Positions 1 through 10,916 of a DNA stretch of 64,000 nt are shown here, piece after piece. How positions within the stretch are numbered: the stretch's first letter is position 1; each line of letters opens with the position of its first letter. Where the stretch lies: assembly GCA_903813345.2 (NCBI GenBank), contig CAIIXF020000003.1, forward strand, positions 22,026,931 through 22,090,930, read 5' to 3'. The position numbers were made by a program, and so were the translations under genes. The stretch is from Owenia fusiformis (Eukaryota > Annelida > Polychaeta > Sabellida > Oweniidae). The notes below the pieces were generated by a model. That model saw only the letters and a list, made by a program, of their open reading frames with translations. It did no database searches and was not told the origin of the DNA.

Positions 1-715
1 GGGATCCACATTTCCTACTATCCCCTGGAATGAAGCATTTGATAAATCAGAACAAGGGATAGACTCCTTGATCAGAATGACTGTTACCATATATTAAGGA
101 TTTGAGCACACCAGTCAATTCTTTGCCTTTGAGATAAACCAAACATAACCGTGCATCTGTTTAAGGCAAAGAATGGGTACGTTGTATTCTGAATGGTCAG
201 ATATTATAGGTATTATATTCGGGTATTAGGGAGTTTAAACTTGCATAAAAAATCGAAACGCCAACCTATACGTATGTCTAATCGCCGATACAAATGCATC
301 GCTTAAATAACTTACGTTCGCGTTTATGTTGTGAAAAACAGTGGAAGCTTAAACTCCCTATTATAGAATGCTTAATACGTGCAACGTGTCAATATTAAAT
401 CAAATCGAAAATCTTAGATTTGTTTCTGCAGTACCATGTGATCAAAAATGCCTCAACATATTCTTGCTCATGTCTTGCTTTGTAACAGCCTGGTCATACG
501 CAATGTAGATTAAAGAATAGACAGCAATTCCAATATGAAAGGGACATATTATAAATATCAACTGCTCGGGCAATACACTCCCAATAGAAGTTGAAGGAAT
601 TTATACATTTAACTTATTTACTCTTGGCAATTCACACGAATATATCCAGGTTTGCAATTTTGTTTTCCAGGATCGTGACAGCTTTCAAGCGTTTTATATA
701 CCATGTATACTCTGG
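1..715. other. Gene-free start of tandem copy 1
   Basis: No gene is seen. It matches 27205-27860 and 39199-40283 apart from local replacements and insertions. Positions 711-715 (tctgg) are the left flank of the retrotransposon; in copies 2 and 3 the equivalent ctgg is followed directly by aatgtctttg. Confidence 0.8.
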
Positions 716-794
716 TTTCTTATCATTCCCCGCACTTGCTCTTACAAACTGAACAAAATAATCATTTATTTAGCAATGGCTGCGTATGCCGAGA
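716..794 (-). repeat. Split direct repeat B2 (Ngaro-like terminus)
   Basis: These 79 bp match 1637-1715 exactly, then diverge. The outer edge abuts host sequence that is continuous with 16712 onward in the other tandem copies. It forms the 3' end of the retrotransposon in its coding direction. Confidence 0.9.
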
Positions 795-1432
795 GTAACG
801 TTTATTAATGTCTATGTGGGTACACTGAAATTTTGGTTATATCGTGGTTAGCTATGTGGTCCCAGAGACCGTGTTAACGTCTGAAATGCCTCTGACTCAA
901 CTTCGGCCTACCAACCTGAAAAAACCCTTTATAGGGAAACATGCAGGTGGTTCACCCGCCTGAATGAAGCAGAGTCACTCTGTAAAACAGAGCGTGGGAT
1001 TTAGAACTTGGCAGAAAGACGTGTTAACCCGGGGTGTCAACTTTCACTCCCGTTAAACTATTTATAAAACCTGAATAATGTTCATTGGTGCAGCCCCAGA
1101 AGGCTTCGTATGATACAGCCCCAGAAGGCTCAGCCCCAGAAGGCTTCATCTGATACAGCCCCAGAAGGCTCAGCCCCAGAAGGCTTTATAATACAGTCCA
1201 AGAAGGCTCGGCCCCAGAAGGCTTCATCTGAGACAGCCCCAGAAGGCTTCGTCTATAACCCATAAGGCATTACTGTCCAGAATGGTTTGTTCTTTGTGCT
1301 GCCCCTGAAGGCCATGTTCTCTGAAAATAAACTATAAACGTGTTATTTTATGATATAAGAGCCATTTCGTATATTCTATTTTAAAATGTATAACATATTT
1401 ATTAATTTTAACTATTGTACAATTTTTGTGGC
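795..1432. other. Non-coding spacer between repeats A2 and B2
   Basis: No reading frame is supported. The stretch holds a minisatellite (1091-1312) and otherwise unrecognised sequence. As part of the 3' region of the retrotransposon it may carry replication or termination signals, which is inference only. Confidence 0.6.
1091..1312. repeat. Minisatellite, core cagccccagaaggct
   Basis: About a dozen exact or degenerate copies of a 15-base core, some adjacent and some separated by short spacers such as tcatctgata. It lies inside the retrotransposon between A2 and B2, so it moves with the element. Confidence 0.9.
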
Positions 1433-1636
1433 TGAAATTTAGGTGTTACTCGTGTAGGCAAAAAGCCGAGAATGACTACCTTAGTTTCATACTACCCTTT
1501 GTTCAAAATACTACTTTTCTATTGGCTACTACTTTACACTCAGAATCTAACCTCGTTCTATTTCAGCAACTGCTAACAAAATGATCAGAAAATTATTTTC
1601 AATCTCATTCATACTTCAAAACGATAGAAAATATAA
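1433..1636 (-). repeat. Split direct repeat A2
   Basis: These 204 bp match 16508-16711 (A1) with no difference that I can see. A2 directly adjoins B1 at 1636/1637, as expected if an A-B junction acts as the circle-joining recombination site. Confidence 0.9.
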
Positions 1637-1715
1637 TTTCTTATCATTCCCCGCACTTGCTCTTACAAACTGAACAAAATAATCATTTATTTAGCAATGG
1701 CTGCGTATGCCGAGA
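1637..1715 (-). repeat. Split direct repeat B1
   Basis: A 79-bp exact match to 716-794. It follows the end of the tyrosine recombinase gene on the minus strand and joins A2 without a gap. Confidence 0.9.
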
Positions 1716-1742
1716 ATTAAAAGTATGCTGATGTATATGATA

Positions 1743-2753
1743 TTAAATCCCTAAGTTTAAAGTTACTGACATTCTTTCTTTTAAATGACTTTCTACATAT
1801 CCGTCTTTTGCACATTCTAATTTCCATCGACCATGTGACTTGAATACTCTATCAGGTATACCAAACCTTGCGGCTGCCGTAGCCCCTCCAGCTCTCAAAC
1901 TATGAGTACCAAACTTTTCCGAGTCAAAACCTATGTTTTTGATGGCATTTATTACCATAGCCCTACAAGCCGAATAGCTCAGTTTTGAGTTTGTGTTTCT
2001 AAGAACATAACCATTTGACTTGCATGTCAATGCTCTAAATATATATTCTTCTGAATCTTGTTTGATTTTTGCCATTTCAAAATACCTTTGTAACCATGTA
2101 TATGGACAGAGCTTGTTACAAGTTTTTGCAATAATAACACTGTTACCGTTTCTATATACATCTGTCTTAGATTTTTCTACAAATATATCTATATGTGTTT
2201 GTTTGAATTGTATGTCCTTTGATCTTAGCCTAGAAATGTCATCATATCTGAAGAAACCTGCATACGCTAATATCATGAATGTAATTGTTCTTAATGATTT
2301 AAGGTTAATGTATGAATTGTCCGAATTGTCTACAATTTTTTCTAACATTTCTGGAGTAATTGGTTGTTTTTTGACTGTCCCTTGACCAAGAGATCTTTTA
2401 GCTGATTCTATTAGTTTATTTATCATTATGTTATCGCATGGATTTGGTAAACATGCCGTTTCATGTGCCCATGCTATGGCGTATTTTGCATTGTTCACTA
2501 TACTAACTGTCACTGCATTTTGAATCAAGCTGAGTAAATACAATGTTACGTGAATAGTTTTTGCTGGTAAATATTTTACATTTTCAAATGTGTTAAAATT
2601 ACTGAAATTAGCAGTATAAGATCTGACCGTAGAATCCTCCTTGGACTTTAATAGTTGGCGTGGCAGTTCATCGAAGAGGATTTGAAGCTTTGGTTCTGTA
2701 ATGTCCTTTTGTAATTCTGACCATTGCTCTGTCTTCGTTATTTCGTCGAATAC
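1743..2753 (-). CDS. Tyrosine recombinase (integrase) of the DIRS/Ngaro-like element
   Basis: About 336 residues. The frame is open from 2765 and there is no ATG in the first 70 codons. The N-terminal part (2753-2540) resembles a helical core-binding domain (…STVRSYTANF…). The catalytic domain has Arg in AGFFRYDD, HSLR, HGRW and a C-terminal tyrosine in DGYVE, that is the R...HxxR...H/W...Y set of tyrosine recombinases. The role is insertion of a circular DNA intermediate of the retrotransposon. A minus-strand acceptor-like tttcag ends at 2756, so the start is probably reached by splicing or frameshift from the RT/RNase H frame; I found no donor of matching phase. All catalytic residues are present. 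Confidence 0.9.
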   Translation of the reverse strand, partial: VFDEITKTEQWSELQKDITEPKLQILFDELPRQLLKSKEDSTVRSYTANFSNFNTFENVKYLPAKTIHVTLYLLSLIQNAVTVSIVNNAKYAIAWAHETACLPNPCDNIMINKLIESAKRSLGQGTVKKQPITPEMLEKIVDNSDNSYINLKSLRTITFMILAYAGFFRYDDISRLRSKDIQFKQTHIDIFVEKSKTDVYRNGNSVIIAKTCNKLCPYTWLQRYFEMAKIKQDSEEYIFRALTCKSNGYVLRNTNSKLSYSACRAMVINAIKNIGFDSEKFGTHSLRAGGATAAARFGIPDRVFKSHGRWKLECAKDGYVESHLKERMSVTLNLGI

Positions 2754-2921
2754 ACCTGAAACAGATTACATTACAAGGCAAATATATGCATTCTATACCA
2801 GAACCTTGTTGGCTGACGAACCCTGCGATTCATTTACATTAATTTTTTCATCAAAATAACTTCAATGCTAAAGTTATACCGTGAAATTTGCAACCTATAA
2901 CAGAATCTTTCTGTGAACCTT

Positions 2922-3620
2922 CTATATATACATTTGTCCCCATAGGAATCTCATCACCTGTGTGATAAATTCTCGGTACCTGATACCGTTATGCAACAAT
3001 GGCCAATATGCCGCGCTGTTCCACTTCGGAACAATTAATGTACTTCTTGCTCTCTGAAAACATGCATATTTCTCTGCTTTGCAAACCAATTTTATTGGTG
3101 GTACTAGCCAGTTATTTTCGTCTTTCCAACTCGCAGAAAATGCATCTACTGCCTCTGTACCTGGGCACCAATATTCTGAGTTGAATCGGTTTACATGATT
3201 GTTTTTGCTAGAAGCAAACCTGTCTACTGTATGCTTACCCCATAGCTGGTCCAGCCATGTAAATACCCATTTGGCAATTTTCCAATCTTCTGTCTCAACT
3301 ATGCGACTTATTTCATCGGCTATGACATTATTCTCTCTTGGAATCCACTGAACTGACAACCTGACGTTGAACTGCTTACATAGCATAAAGATAGCTAATG
3401 CTAAATACTGTAAATCTAGTTTCATGCTACCTTTTCTGATAATATTTACAATGTTCTGATTATCTGTCGACCACATGACTCTTTGATTTTGGATTCTATG
3501 TTTCAAAGATTGTATTACTACCTGTACTCCTTTGAGTTCTCTCCAGGTTGAGCTGTTTGTTTTCTCAGAATCGGAAAATGTATAATGAGCTTTTTCTGTC
3601 TCATATTCTACGACGTACCC
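2922..3620 (-). pseudogene. RNase H, 3' part of the interrupted RT/RNase H gene
   Basis: This is the C-terminal half of the polymerase gene, cut from its 5' part at 14653 by the DNA transposon. Visible RNase H residues are Glu in the WREL motif, Asp in STDNQ and Asp in IADEIS; the first Asp (SDASG) lies on the other fragment. A conserved tail follows (TVDRFAS…). With the transposon and one ACCAC copy removed, the codons read GCC TGT GGT GGG TAC in frame across the join. The reading frame continues upstream into the transposon end to 3689, but that part is not native. The present copy cannot make a full polymerase. Confidence 0.9.
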
Positions 3621-3625
3621 ACCAC
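3621..3625. repeat. Left target-site duplication ACCAC of the 11-kb transposon
   Basis: ACCAC at 3621-3625 is repeated at 14648-14652, directly outside the terminal inverted repeats. One copy suffices to restore the RNase H frame, which independently supports this 5-bp assignment. Confidence 0.9.
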
Positions 3626-3674
3626 CACGGTGTATAACCCAAACGCTCCTACACGCGTGACGGAGCGTTTCGTT
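3626..3674 (+). repeat. Left 49-bp terminal inverted repeat
   Basis: Reverse-complement match to 14599-14647 over all 49 bases. It contains AAACGCTCC followed by its inverse GGAGCGTTT. Beyond the perfect part comes another inverted copy (GAAACGCTCC near 3691-3700), so each end is a small nest of alternating motifs. A first start codon follows at 3713. Confidence 0.93.
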
Positions 3675-3712
3675 ACTGAATCTAAACAACGAAACGCTCC
3701 GGAGTAGAAAAA

Positions 3713-6700
3713 ATGGCGGGGGGAAATGACGATCTTTCCAACAATTTCCCCAATATTGGGACTAAGAGGTATGTGTTACTTATTTGGAGTAAAACATTCG
3801 ATGGACGTGGTATTCCGGTTTTACTTGGCTGACTGTTGAATCTCTAAGCAATTTGGAAGAGCTGTACGAAGCAGTATAGTTATCAAAATTCATAAACGTA
3901 TTTGTCAATCTGCCGGTTCGAGACCTTTTTGTCGACACATATGATTAGTTGAGCAAAGATTAGAGCATCAAAGTATACTTTATTCAAATCTCAAAGATAT
4001 AAGGCACCATACATTATCGTATTTGTAATTAAATGCCCGCAAATCCAGTCTAAAAATGATGCCATTCTCATATTCAAGAAACGCTCCGTTCTGATTTACA
4101 TGTTGAAGCGGAAACGCTATGGTAAAGGAGATATGTTTAGAAAATATATACTCTTGATTCTCAATTTCAGGAAGAGAAAGAAAAGATCATCTCTTTCCCT
4201 GGGAATCAAAAGAAGGAAAATGTCGAATGAAACATATATTAGTGATTTAACTACTAGTAATCAATCATTCAAGACGCCATCACCGTCCAATAGACTGAGT
4301 ACTATTAATTTAAGGGACCTGCACAAAAATGCACCCAATAAAAAAAGACACGTCAAAAAACCCAAAAAGACACTATTTCAATCATCAGCTGACACACAGT
4401 ATGAAAGAGATCTGAAGAGAGCACAAAAACTTGTTCCTGATGTTGTTTCAAATCTGCGATTGAACAAGTTTTGTCCCGAGTTTTTAATGCTTCTTGATCT
4501 CCTTGCTAATAATAGGCTCCCAATGGACAACATATGCTGGCTATTATTTTTGGATGTTGTGAGGTGGTTTTCTCTAGAAAACACAAGTCGCATGACTTAC
4601 AGCATAAAGACATTAACATTCTGGAAAATAGGCTACAGGCTCTTCCATGGAAAATTTATTCGCTTCATGAGTGGACCCAAGTCATGTGGAAGTTTGATAA
4701 AATCTGATGAAGAAACTGGTGAGTACAGGTACGATCCACAAGATCCTGAACATTGCATCAATTTTGCCACTCCTAGCATTTCTGTCGTCAGCAACTTTAT
4801 GGGTGTTGATATCAACATACCACGTGTTCTCAAACCTGGTATCATCAAAGAGTGTGTACCCATGCTTGATCAAAACAAGAAATACGTTCTGAGTGTCGAT
4901 GGTAAACGAACGGCTGCTGGACTCTCCAAAGAAGGCGGTGATATAGATTTATTCGGCAATGAGCCTGAACAATCTCTTGAAGAAAAGCAAAAGGAAATCG
5001 AGGCTGAAATCATGTTCGTTCGTGATATAAAAAACAAATTACACGATGCTGAAAGGTCAACGGACTATCTTTCTTTGATAACAAAATGTTCGTCTCGAAT
5101 AGAACAACTTCGAAAAACAAATCGCAATCTCAAACTTGGTCTCATTAAATTCAAGAAACTTGGTGGAGACAACTGGCGTAATTCGAAGTGGATTTGGGCA
5201 ATAAGCAGTACCCAAGCTATGCTTGAAGAAATCAGAGTAGCGATTCTGATGCTATTAGAAGTAAACGACCTTATTGGTATGATTGTAATTGATACATCAC
5301 AAGCACCAGTTCGGGAAATTGCAATGCAGAATGCAGTTAAAGATCGCCTTGAGGTAACATGCCAGCCCAATTGGGTACGATTGAGAGACAGTGACCTAGC
5401 CGATTCCAATACTTTATTTCTGGAACAACGTACGGAGAAATGGCATTGCGTTAGGGCTAATTATAGGATAACGGGTACGTTTAAACAGACTAAAAATAAC
5501 ATTGCAGTAATCCCCCAGGAATTTTTCTCAAGTGGTTGCAAAATTCTCATTTTTACAATTCAGACCAAAACTAAATATGCCAATTTTTCACAATTCCAGG
5601 AAGGTGCAAATGGATTTTCAGGTGAATTGTAATGTTGATTGATATAATACTAAGACGTACATTTGAATCTTGTCGTCTTGGAGTATCTTGTGTTGCTTGT
5701 TTGAGTCTGACTTTCTTCTAAGCGTAACCCTTTTATAATTTAACAAGCAGGACTTAAGTCCCTAGTTTTAAAGTCACCACCCATGGTTGAATCCAGTCAC
5801 TGGAAAAATGTATACGTAAGATTTTCGTATATTCACATTAGAAAGACAATAACTCGTAGCTATAGCTTTTCAATTTCTACGATCCCCGTAGAATTGGTAA
5901 GCCGTAGCCAAACCCCAAAAGGTAGCTTAAAGACGGGTGTACGATCGATTTGCGGATATTCTAAGATTTGATGTGTTACAATTGACCATTTCACACGACA
6001 GAAGAATTGCCACAAAGCCTCCTTGGTATTAGTAAAAAACTGTCTGCCATAGGGGCGCCCTAAGGTGACACGCGTCATTATTTCAAAGGCCAAAAAATCA
6101 AAATACGCCATGAGGGTATCGTAGTAAATGTGATTGCAAAGCATCTGACCGTGGACTGTGGAAATGCCATTGGTCGTAGAAACAGTAGATCGTATGATCG
6201 CCGTAGCGACTGAGATGACTGAGATATAAAACTGTAAAATGTAAATTTCAACCAGGGACTTTTGTGAGGTGAATCGCATATTGCATGAGATTCCTATAAA
6301 CCTATAAGCATGTCTGGTGAATGAATGGTTGAGGTTGTGTTGGAGTATATTTATTCATAAATAAATATAGAAATAAATTAATTAATCAATAATGTACACT
6401 AATGTATATATATTGAATTATCAATTATATAGGTTGTATAGAAATAAATTGCGTATTTAAAGATGGCAATACTTTAACAAGTAATATAATATAACAGAGA
6501 ATAAAATCAAAATAGCCTTACCTGAAATACGATCAATTGAAAATTAAATAACATGCATGCGAAATGTTCAAAAGTTATAATGTAAACCTAACTTCATGTT
6601 CCCTTTTCATGTTCTATGTTCAATCAATAGACTAGATGCGAGAAGAAAAAATCTTGATTTACGCCATTAAATATTCAAAATTCAGTCAAAGCGATTATTA

Positions 6701-9700
6701 TTTTTGAAAGTGTGACTTCTAGTTCGGGTTGATTCTCCATGTTACAAAATCACAAAAAGTGAAATATCTTTCCTTGTATTGGTCAGATAATATTTTCATT
6801 TACTGGACATATTTTGATTTGCATAACTATTAGATACACAAGGGTTATATGAAAATTGAACCACTAAAACAGATGTAATTTAAGTTAAAGGGAACTTTCT
6901 ACTATACCCGCCATGCTATCTGACCCGAACGAGCCACCTGGTGGTGAAACTGGTAACTACCTACTCGCATCTGCGTTATTCAAGTCGTAATCCAAATCTG
7001 AAACTTAATATCTCAACTAAGTCTTAATGTTCTGTTTTACAATCCAGGTAGCACACTACACCGAGGTTTGGGAATGAGGACTCTAAAAGACCAGTTGGAA
7101 CATTTCAACACAAAAGTAAATATGAAAGAAAAAGAAACGCCATCTGCTCAGCAACAGTGGAACATGGAATTTGGAACTCGCAATGAACCAAATGCAATAG
7201 CAACACTTGTAGGGAAGATCATGCCTGTCTATTTTCCGGAATACACTTATCTTGAAGAAGGCTCTAGAATCATCAAGCATGATGACTCTTCCTCAATATT
7301 GTCATCGCTTGACGGGATGCTGGTGCAATTGCCAGATGATTACAGATCAAGTGAAAAGCTGACAGAGGGAATATTGTCCGGTATTATCAAGTCAGAGATA
7401 AGTGTGGAGGCTAAATGCCGAGTACCAGCCGATTACAAAACTCCAGTGGCGTACATGGGAAAATCTGGTGACGACTGGCCAGTTGAACATGTCCTGCAAA
7501 CCCTATGTTCCATGGCCTCGTCTGGAACAGATAAACTTCTTTACATTTCTTGGAGTGAAGAAAGCTCGACGTGTTTCATCGTGCATTTCGATCAAAATAT
7601 ATGGTCCGATGTGGAAGCAGAATGCAAAATGGTATACGGAGATAGAAAGCCAAAGAAACCCACGAGGCTCAGCAACACATCTAAGTTACTCAAGGAAAAG
7701 ATTAAGAGTTTCAGAAGAACAAATGTCGAGTTTTTGTGTGAGGTGTCCTCTCTAACTGCAGTTGACAACAATGTCTCTGTATCTTCACCGACCCCCAAAT
7801 ATCCATACATTTTCAACTCATCTTCGCGGGAAATTCAACCATATTCAAATTATAGTGAATCCGATGTCCTTTCAAAAGCAGAACAAGCATTGAACACTGC
7901 GTATGAGCTCAGTCGAAAAAAGTCCACAGAAGTGTTGGTATGGATGCTCAGTACAACCGATCGGTTATGGGATAAAGAAAAGGTGCATGCTGTTCCAGTC
8001 GCCTTTGCAAACGTTGGCTATAGTCTCCCAACACCAGTTATGCGATCGATGAACGAGGAGATCATGTCCTTTTTACAGGAAAAACAAATAAAAGTTCCGT
8101 GCCTCTCATTCGACGGACAATGGGCAAAGATTGCCAATCGTTCAAAAGATGGTAAACCACTTACGTTACTCCAACTGCAGAAAGACGTATGGGCAACCAC
8201 GAAGAAGATGACAAAAGAAGAACTCCTGACAAGTTTGAGTAATGTGAATGCAGAAAGCATCACATACTCATCGTCTAAGACTGACGATGGTAGAATCACG
8301 ATTACGTTTGATCTCCTCGGGAAAATATATAAACAGGTTTTCGACTATGACAGTAAAGACAGATTAGTCCACGATCAAGATGACGTATCTCTAAACAATG
8401 AGGAGGAGACTAGCGAGGAACTCGACTTGAACCTTGGAGACACAGCTGGCACATTGCCTGTTGAAGTCTAATACGCAATTGGTACAGAGCAGAGGACGAA
8501 CCTGGAATAAGCGCGCAAGATAGAGTGATGTACAGACTAGCCTTCCGTAGGTTCCTCCTCGACCAAGTAGATTTTGAAATCTTTCCACCATATGGTTCCC
8601 ATATCAAAGGGATACCCCAAACCGCATTCGAAGGGTTTCTTCAAAGTATTGACACACATATGCAGTTGTATGCGCTCATTGGACCCTACAACCAAAGGGC
8701 AGTATCTAGCCTTGTAAACGAAAATTTCTTTGGCGAATTGTCAGAGGTTGAGCCAACAAAACTAGGCTGTCCTAAAGCTACACATATTGGACGATTGATG
8801 TCAACTGTTACTGAGGTTCTACATTATAGACATAACCCAAGTTGCAGGTAAGTAGAGTACACTTAATCGTGAAAAACAAAAAACATTGTTTCATATGGTT
8901 GTATTTTAGCAATGTATCACATTTTAGCGAAGTTCTGGAACTGCTCCGCATACCTGTCACAGCCGTAACCATAACAACCGTAACTTGAACACATTAAGAC
9001 TATATGATATGAAAGTTGATAGATATATTGTTATAACCTTCCTCTACATTCTGTAGCAATTTCCAGTTCAGAAACCCCAAATCTCTTAAAATAAGAGTAT
9101 TTGTATCTTTAATTTCCGGACACCCTGTAGAATGAAATATTTACTTTATTATATAATTGCTAGACATTCTTCCCGATCACTAAATGCATTTCTAAGAAAT
9201 ATAGAATATTGTGAACATATTGTGTGAACATATATTTTTAATCAATAAATATGTTATAAACCAATAACTTCATACAACAACGTAAGTATCAGTTGTTTTC
9301 GTCCAGTGCAGTTGTCAGAATTCCCATGAGGGCAATACACCGGGCATTAAGTCTTATATAGTCCAAAATTTGAAATACGCTATGGTATTTTTCATCACAT
9401 GGTACTGAAATAGCCAATCAACTCACACGATTTCTAGCAATGATATAATCATAGAGCATGTTAATAATACATAGCTTTTAAGTTTTTTTGTGTGATCTTA
9501 TACATGTAGGTCATTTGCCATGTCAACATCAAGAAGACCAGTGTATCCCCAGCAGAAACTTGATGGCGTATCAACCGAGGGGGAATGTAAACCATCGACC
9601 TACGTAAACGATGGTCCATATGTAACTACTGATCAACTATCGAACGATACCCTCCTTGAGGCCAGGAGAGATGATAGTATCATAAATGAACACATGGCGG

Positions 9701-9890
9701 GACAGATTAATAATGCGATGTATGTATACGGATATTATTATTTTTCGTCATTGTACTTGTCAGTTCGGGGAAACACATAGAGGATTATTTGTCGGAGGAA
9801 TTCAATATGGGTTTTATTCCGATGGACAATATGAAATTTACCGAGGGCCCGGAGGGTCAAAGGGAAATATTATATTGTCACGAGGAATAA
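3713..9890 (+). CDS. Large spliced protein with YqaJ-like nuclease domain; putative transposase
   Basis: Reconstructed exons are 3713-3768, 4171-5474, 7048-8847, 9510-9719 and 9764-9890. Each junction has GT...AG ends and matching phase (donors GTATGT, GTACGT, GTAAGT, GTATGT). The exon sum is 3,497 nt, one base short of 1,166 codons: there is a single frameshift at about 8465-8471, where the exon 3 frame meets taa but the next frame is open and conserved-looking. Residues about 446-640 are a YqaJ/lambda-exonuclease-like fold: NYRITGS, GTRNE, LDG (D542) and EAK (E574, K576) form a PD-(D/E)XK site. Flanking segments hold candidate DDE acids: D262 in VLSVDGK, D393 in VIDTSQ and E1012 in NENFFGEL. 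The nuclease would sit between the second D and the E, as insertion domains do in hAT and P transposases. The family is not recognised; DDE assignment is inference. An N-terminal basic tract (KRKKR) suggests nuclear import. Confidence 0.82.
5475..7047 (+). other. Large second intron of the YqaJ-type gene
   Basis: Donor GTACGT at 5475 and acceptor aatccag ending at 7047; phase 1 is preserved. No supported gene lies inside; a 139-codon minus-strand frame at 5860-6279 shows no recognisable motif. The stretch 6690-6862 has an inverted partner at 12838-13010. Confidence 0.7.
6690..6862 (+). repeat. Inverted repeat arm inside the 11-kb transposon (partner 12838-13010)
   Basis: It contains the landmark gtgacttctagttcgggttg and then tcacaaaaagtgaaatatct. 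Both occur reverse-complemented at 12838-13010, with roughly four-fifths of bases alike by eye. One arm is in intron 2 of the large gene, the other in the gene-free centre. They may be two copies of a MITE or remains of one palindrome. Confidence 0.75.
8848..9509 (+). other. Third intron of the YqaJ-type gene
   Basis: Starts GTAAGT after ttgcag and ends in acatgtag; it joins phase 2 to phase 2 and restores the frame into …SFAMSTSRR…. No gene is seen in it. Confidence 0.75.
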
Positions 9891-9910
9891 ACCCATATTT
9901 AATCCTGACT

Positions 9911-9920
9911 AATAAATAAA
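9911..9920 (+). terminator. Polyadenylation signals of the YqaJ-type gene
   Basis: Two overlapping AATAAA hexamers (aataaataaa) lie 21 bp after the stop codon at 9888-9890 and before the next gene begins at 9952. Confidence 0.5.
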
Positions 9921-9951
9921 GATTGTTTAATGAGAGGGATGAAATACTAGT

Positions 9952-10916
9952 ATGAATTTTACTCCAAGGGAAAATATGATATCGGCCATGGAAAGTGTCA
10001 TATTAACCATGGGCGATAGCCTGAGTGTCAATCTGATATTTTCCGATTCCAATATCATGTTTTACAATTATCAATTTTATTCCCTGTTTAGTTCCCAGGG
10101 TCGGAAAGCATCTTATTATCGAATTGGACTAAAAAAGGATAACCGTAGTCAAGCTACACGACCCTATGCCCCCTCTACCTGGGTACACACATCCCATACT
10201 TGTTGGTAGGTGTTTAGGGAGTCACAACAGCTTGTAGCTTTACTAAGATAATCGCTTTGTAAAACCAATCGTTTTAGTACCTATTTATTCTACAGGGACC
10301 TAAATCAAGCTTGCGAGCGGGCTGCTGATGGGCGCCTTGTCATTTGTACGATCCCAATAAGGTATGCCTAGACTCGGATTTATATACCAATGAACAGGTA
10401 CTTTAGGAAGCAATGTGGTAAAGTGAGGCCCAGGAATACGTTAAAAATGTTTAAAATGCCCGCTAATGTACTGAGTTGTTAATGCGTGGTGTATACATGT
10501 ACATTATCTTTTACTAGATCACTTACAAGTATAAGAATAAGACTGATTTTTATAAGCTTAATGGATAAAAATAAGACTGATTTTTTTTATTAATTACGGT
10601 ATACCCGGGCCTCAGGTGGTAAACATAACGTATGATTCAGGAATCAGGATTCTCTCTTTATTTGCATATTCAAAGTCAGAAAATCAAAAGATCGTAAAAT
10701 TATATTTATTGTTTAAACATTACATTTTGCGGTTTCAGTGATCACTTTTTCGACACGAAGGAGAGGGCGAGACGAAAACAACGGAAGTTCAAACAAGATG
10801 ACATTGCGAAACCTCGTGAACAAACTAGGAAGGCCAGGGGAGTTAGGCAGTTTCATTCCGTTGATGAGTCTAAGATCTTGCCAACAACTAGACTGGGAAT
10901 TAAATTGAAAGATTAA
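9952..10916 (+). CDS. Second transposon gene: 165-residue basic protein, unknown function
   Basis: Three exons, 9952-10205, 10296-10361 and 10739-10916. Donors GTAGGT and GTATGC and acceptors ttctacag and ggtttcag keep phase 2 throughout, and the total of 498 nt is exactly 166 codons including TAA. The product starts MNFTPREN, has a middle part …DLNQACERAADGRLVIC…, and ends in a strongly basic tail (KERARRKQRKF, then further Lys/Arg to LKD). I do not recognise it. The tail suggests nucleic-acid binding. It starts only 61 bp after the previous stop on the same strand, so it could also be an alternative 3' part of that transcript; exon 1 is the least certain piece. Confidence 0.6.

Noticed and set aside
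2020-2385. 121-codon plus-strand frame
   Set aside because: Opposite-strand shadow of the tyrosine recombinase gene.
3900-3940. tRNA B-box-like word ggttcgagacc
   Set aside because: No paired acceptor or anticodon arms around it; no other tRNA-like sequence was seen in the window.
5065-5409. 114-codon minus-strand frame
   Set aside because: Shadow of exon 2 of the large transposon gene.
5860-6279. 139-codon minus-strand frame in intron 2 of the large transposon gene
   Set aside because: No domain, no splice context, and it lies within an intron whose boundaries are phase-consistent.
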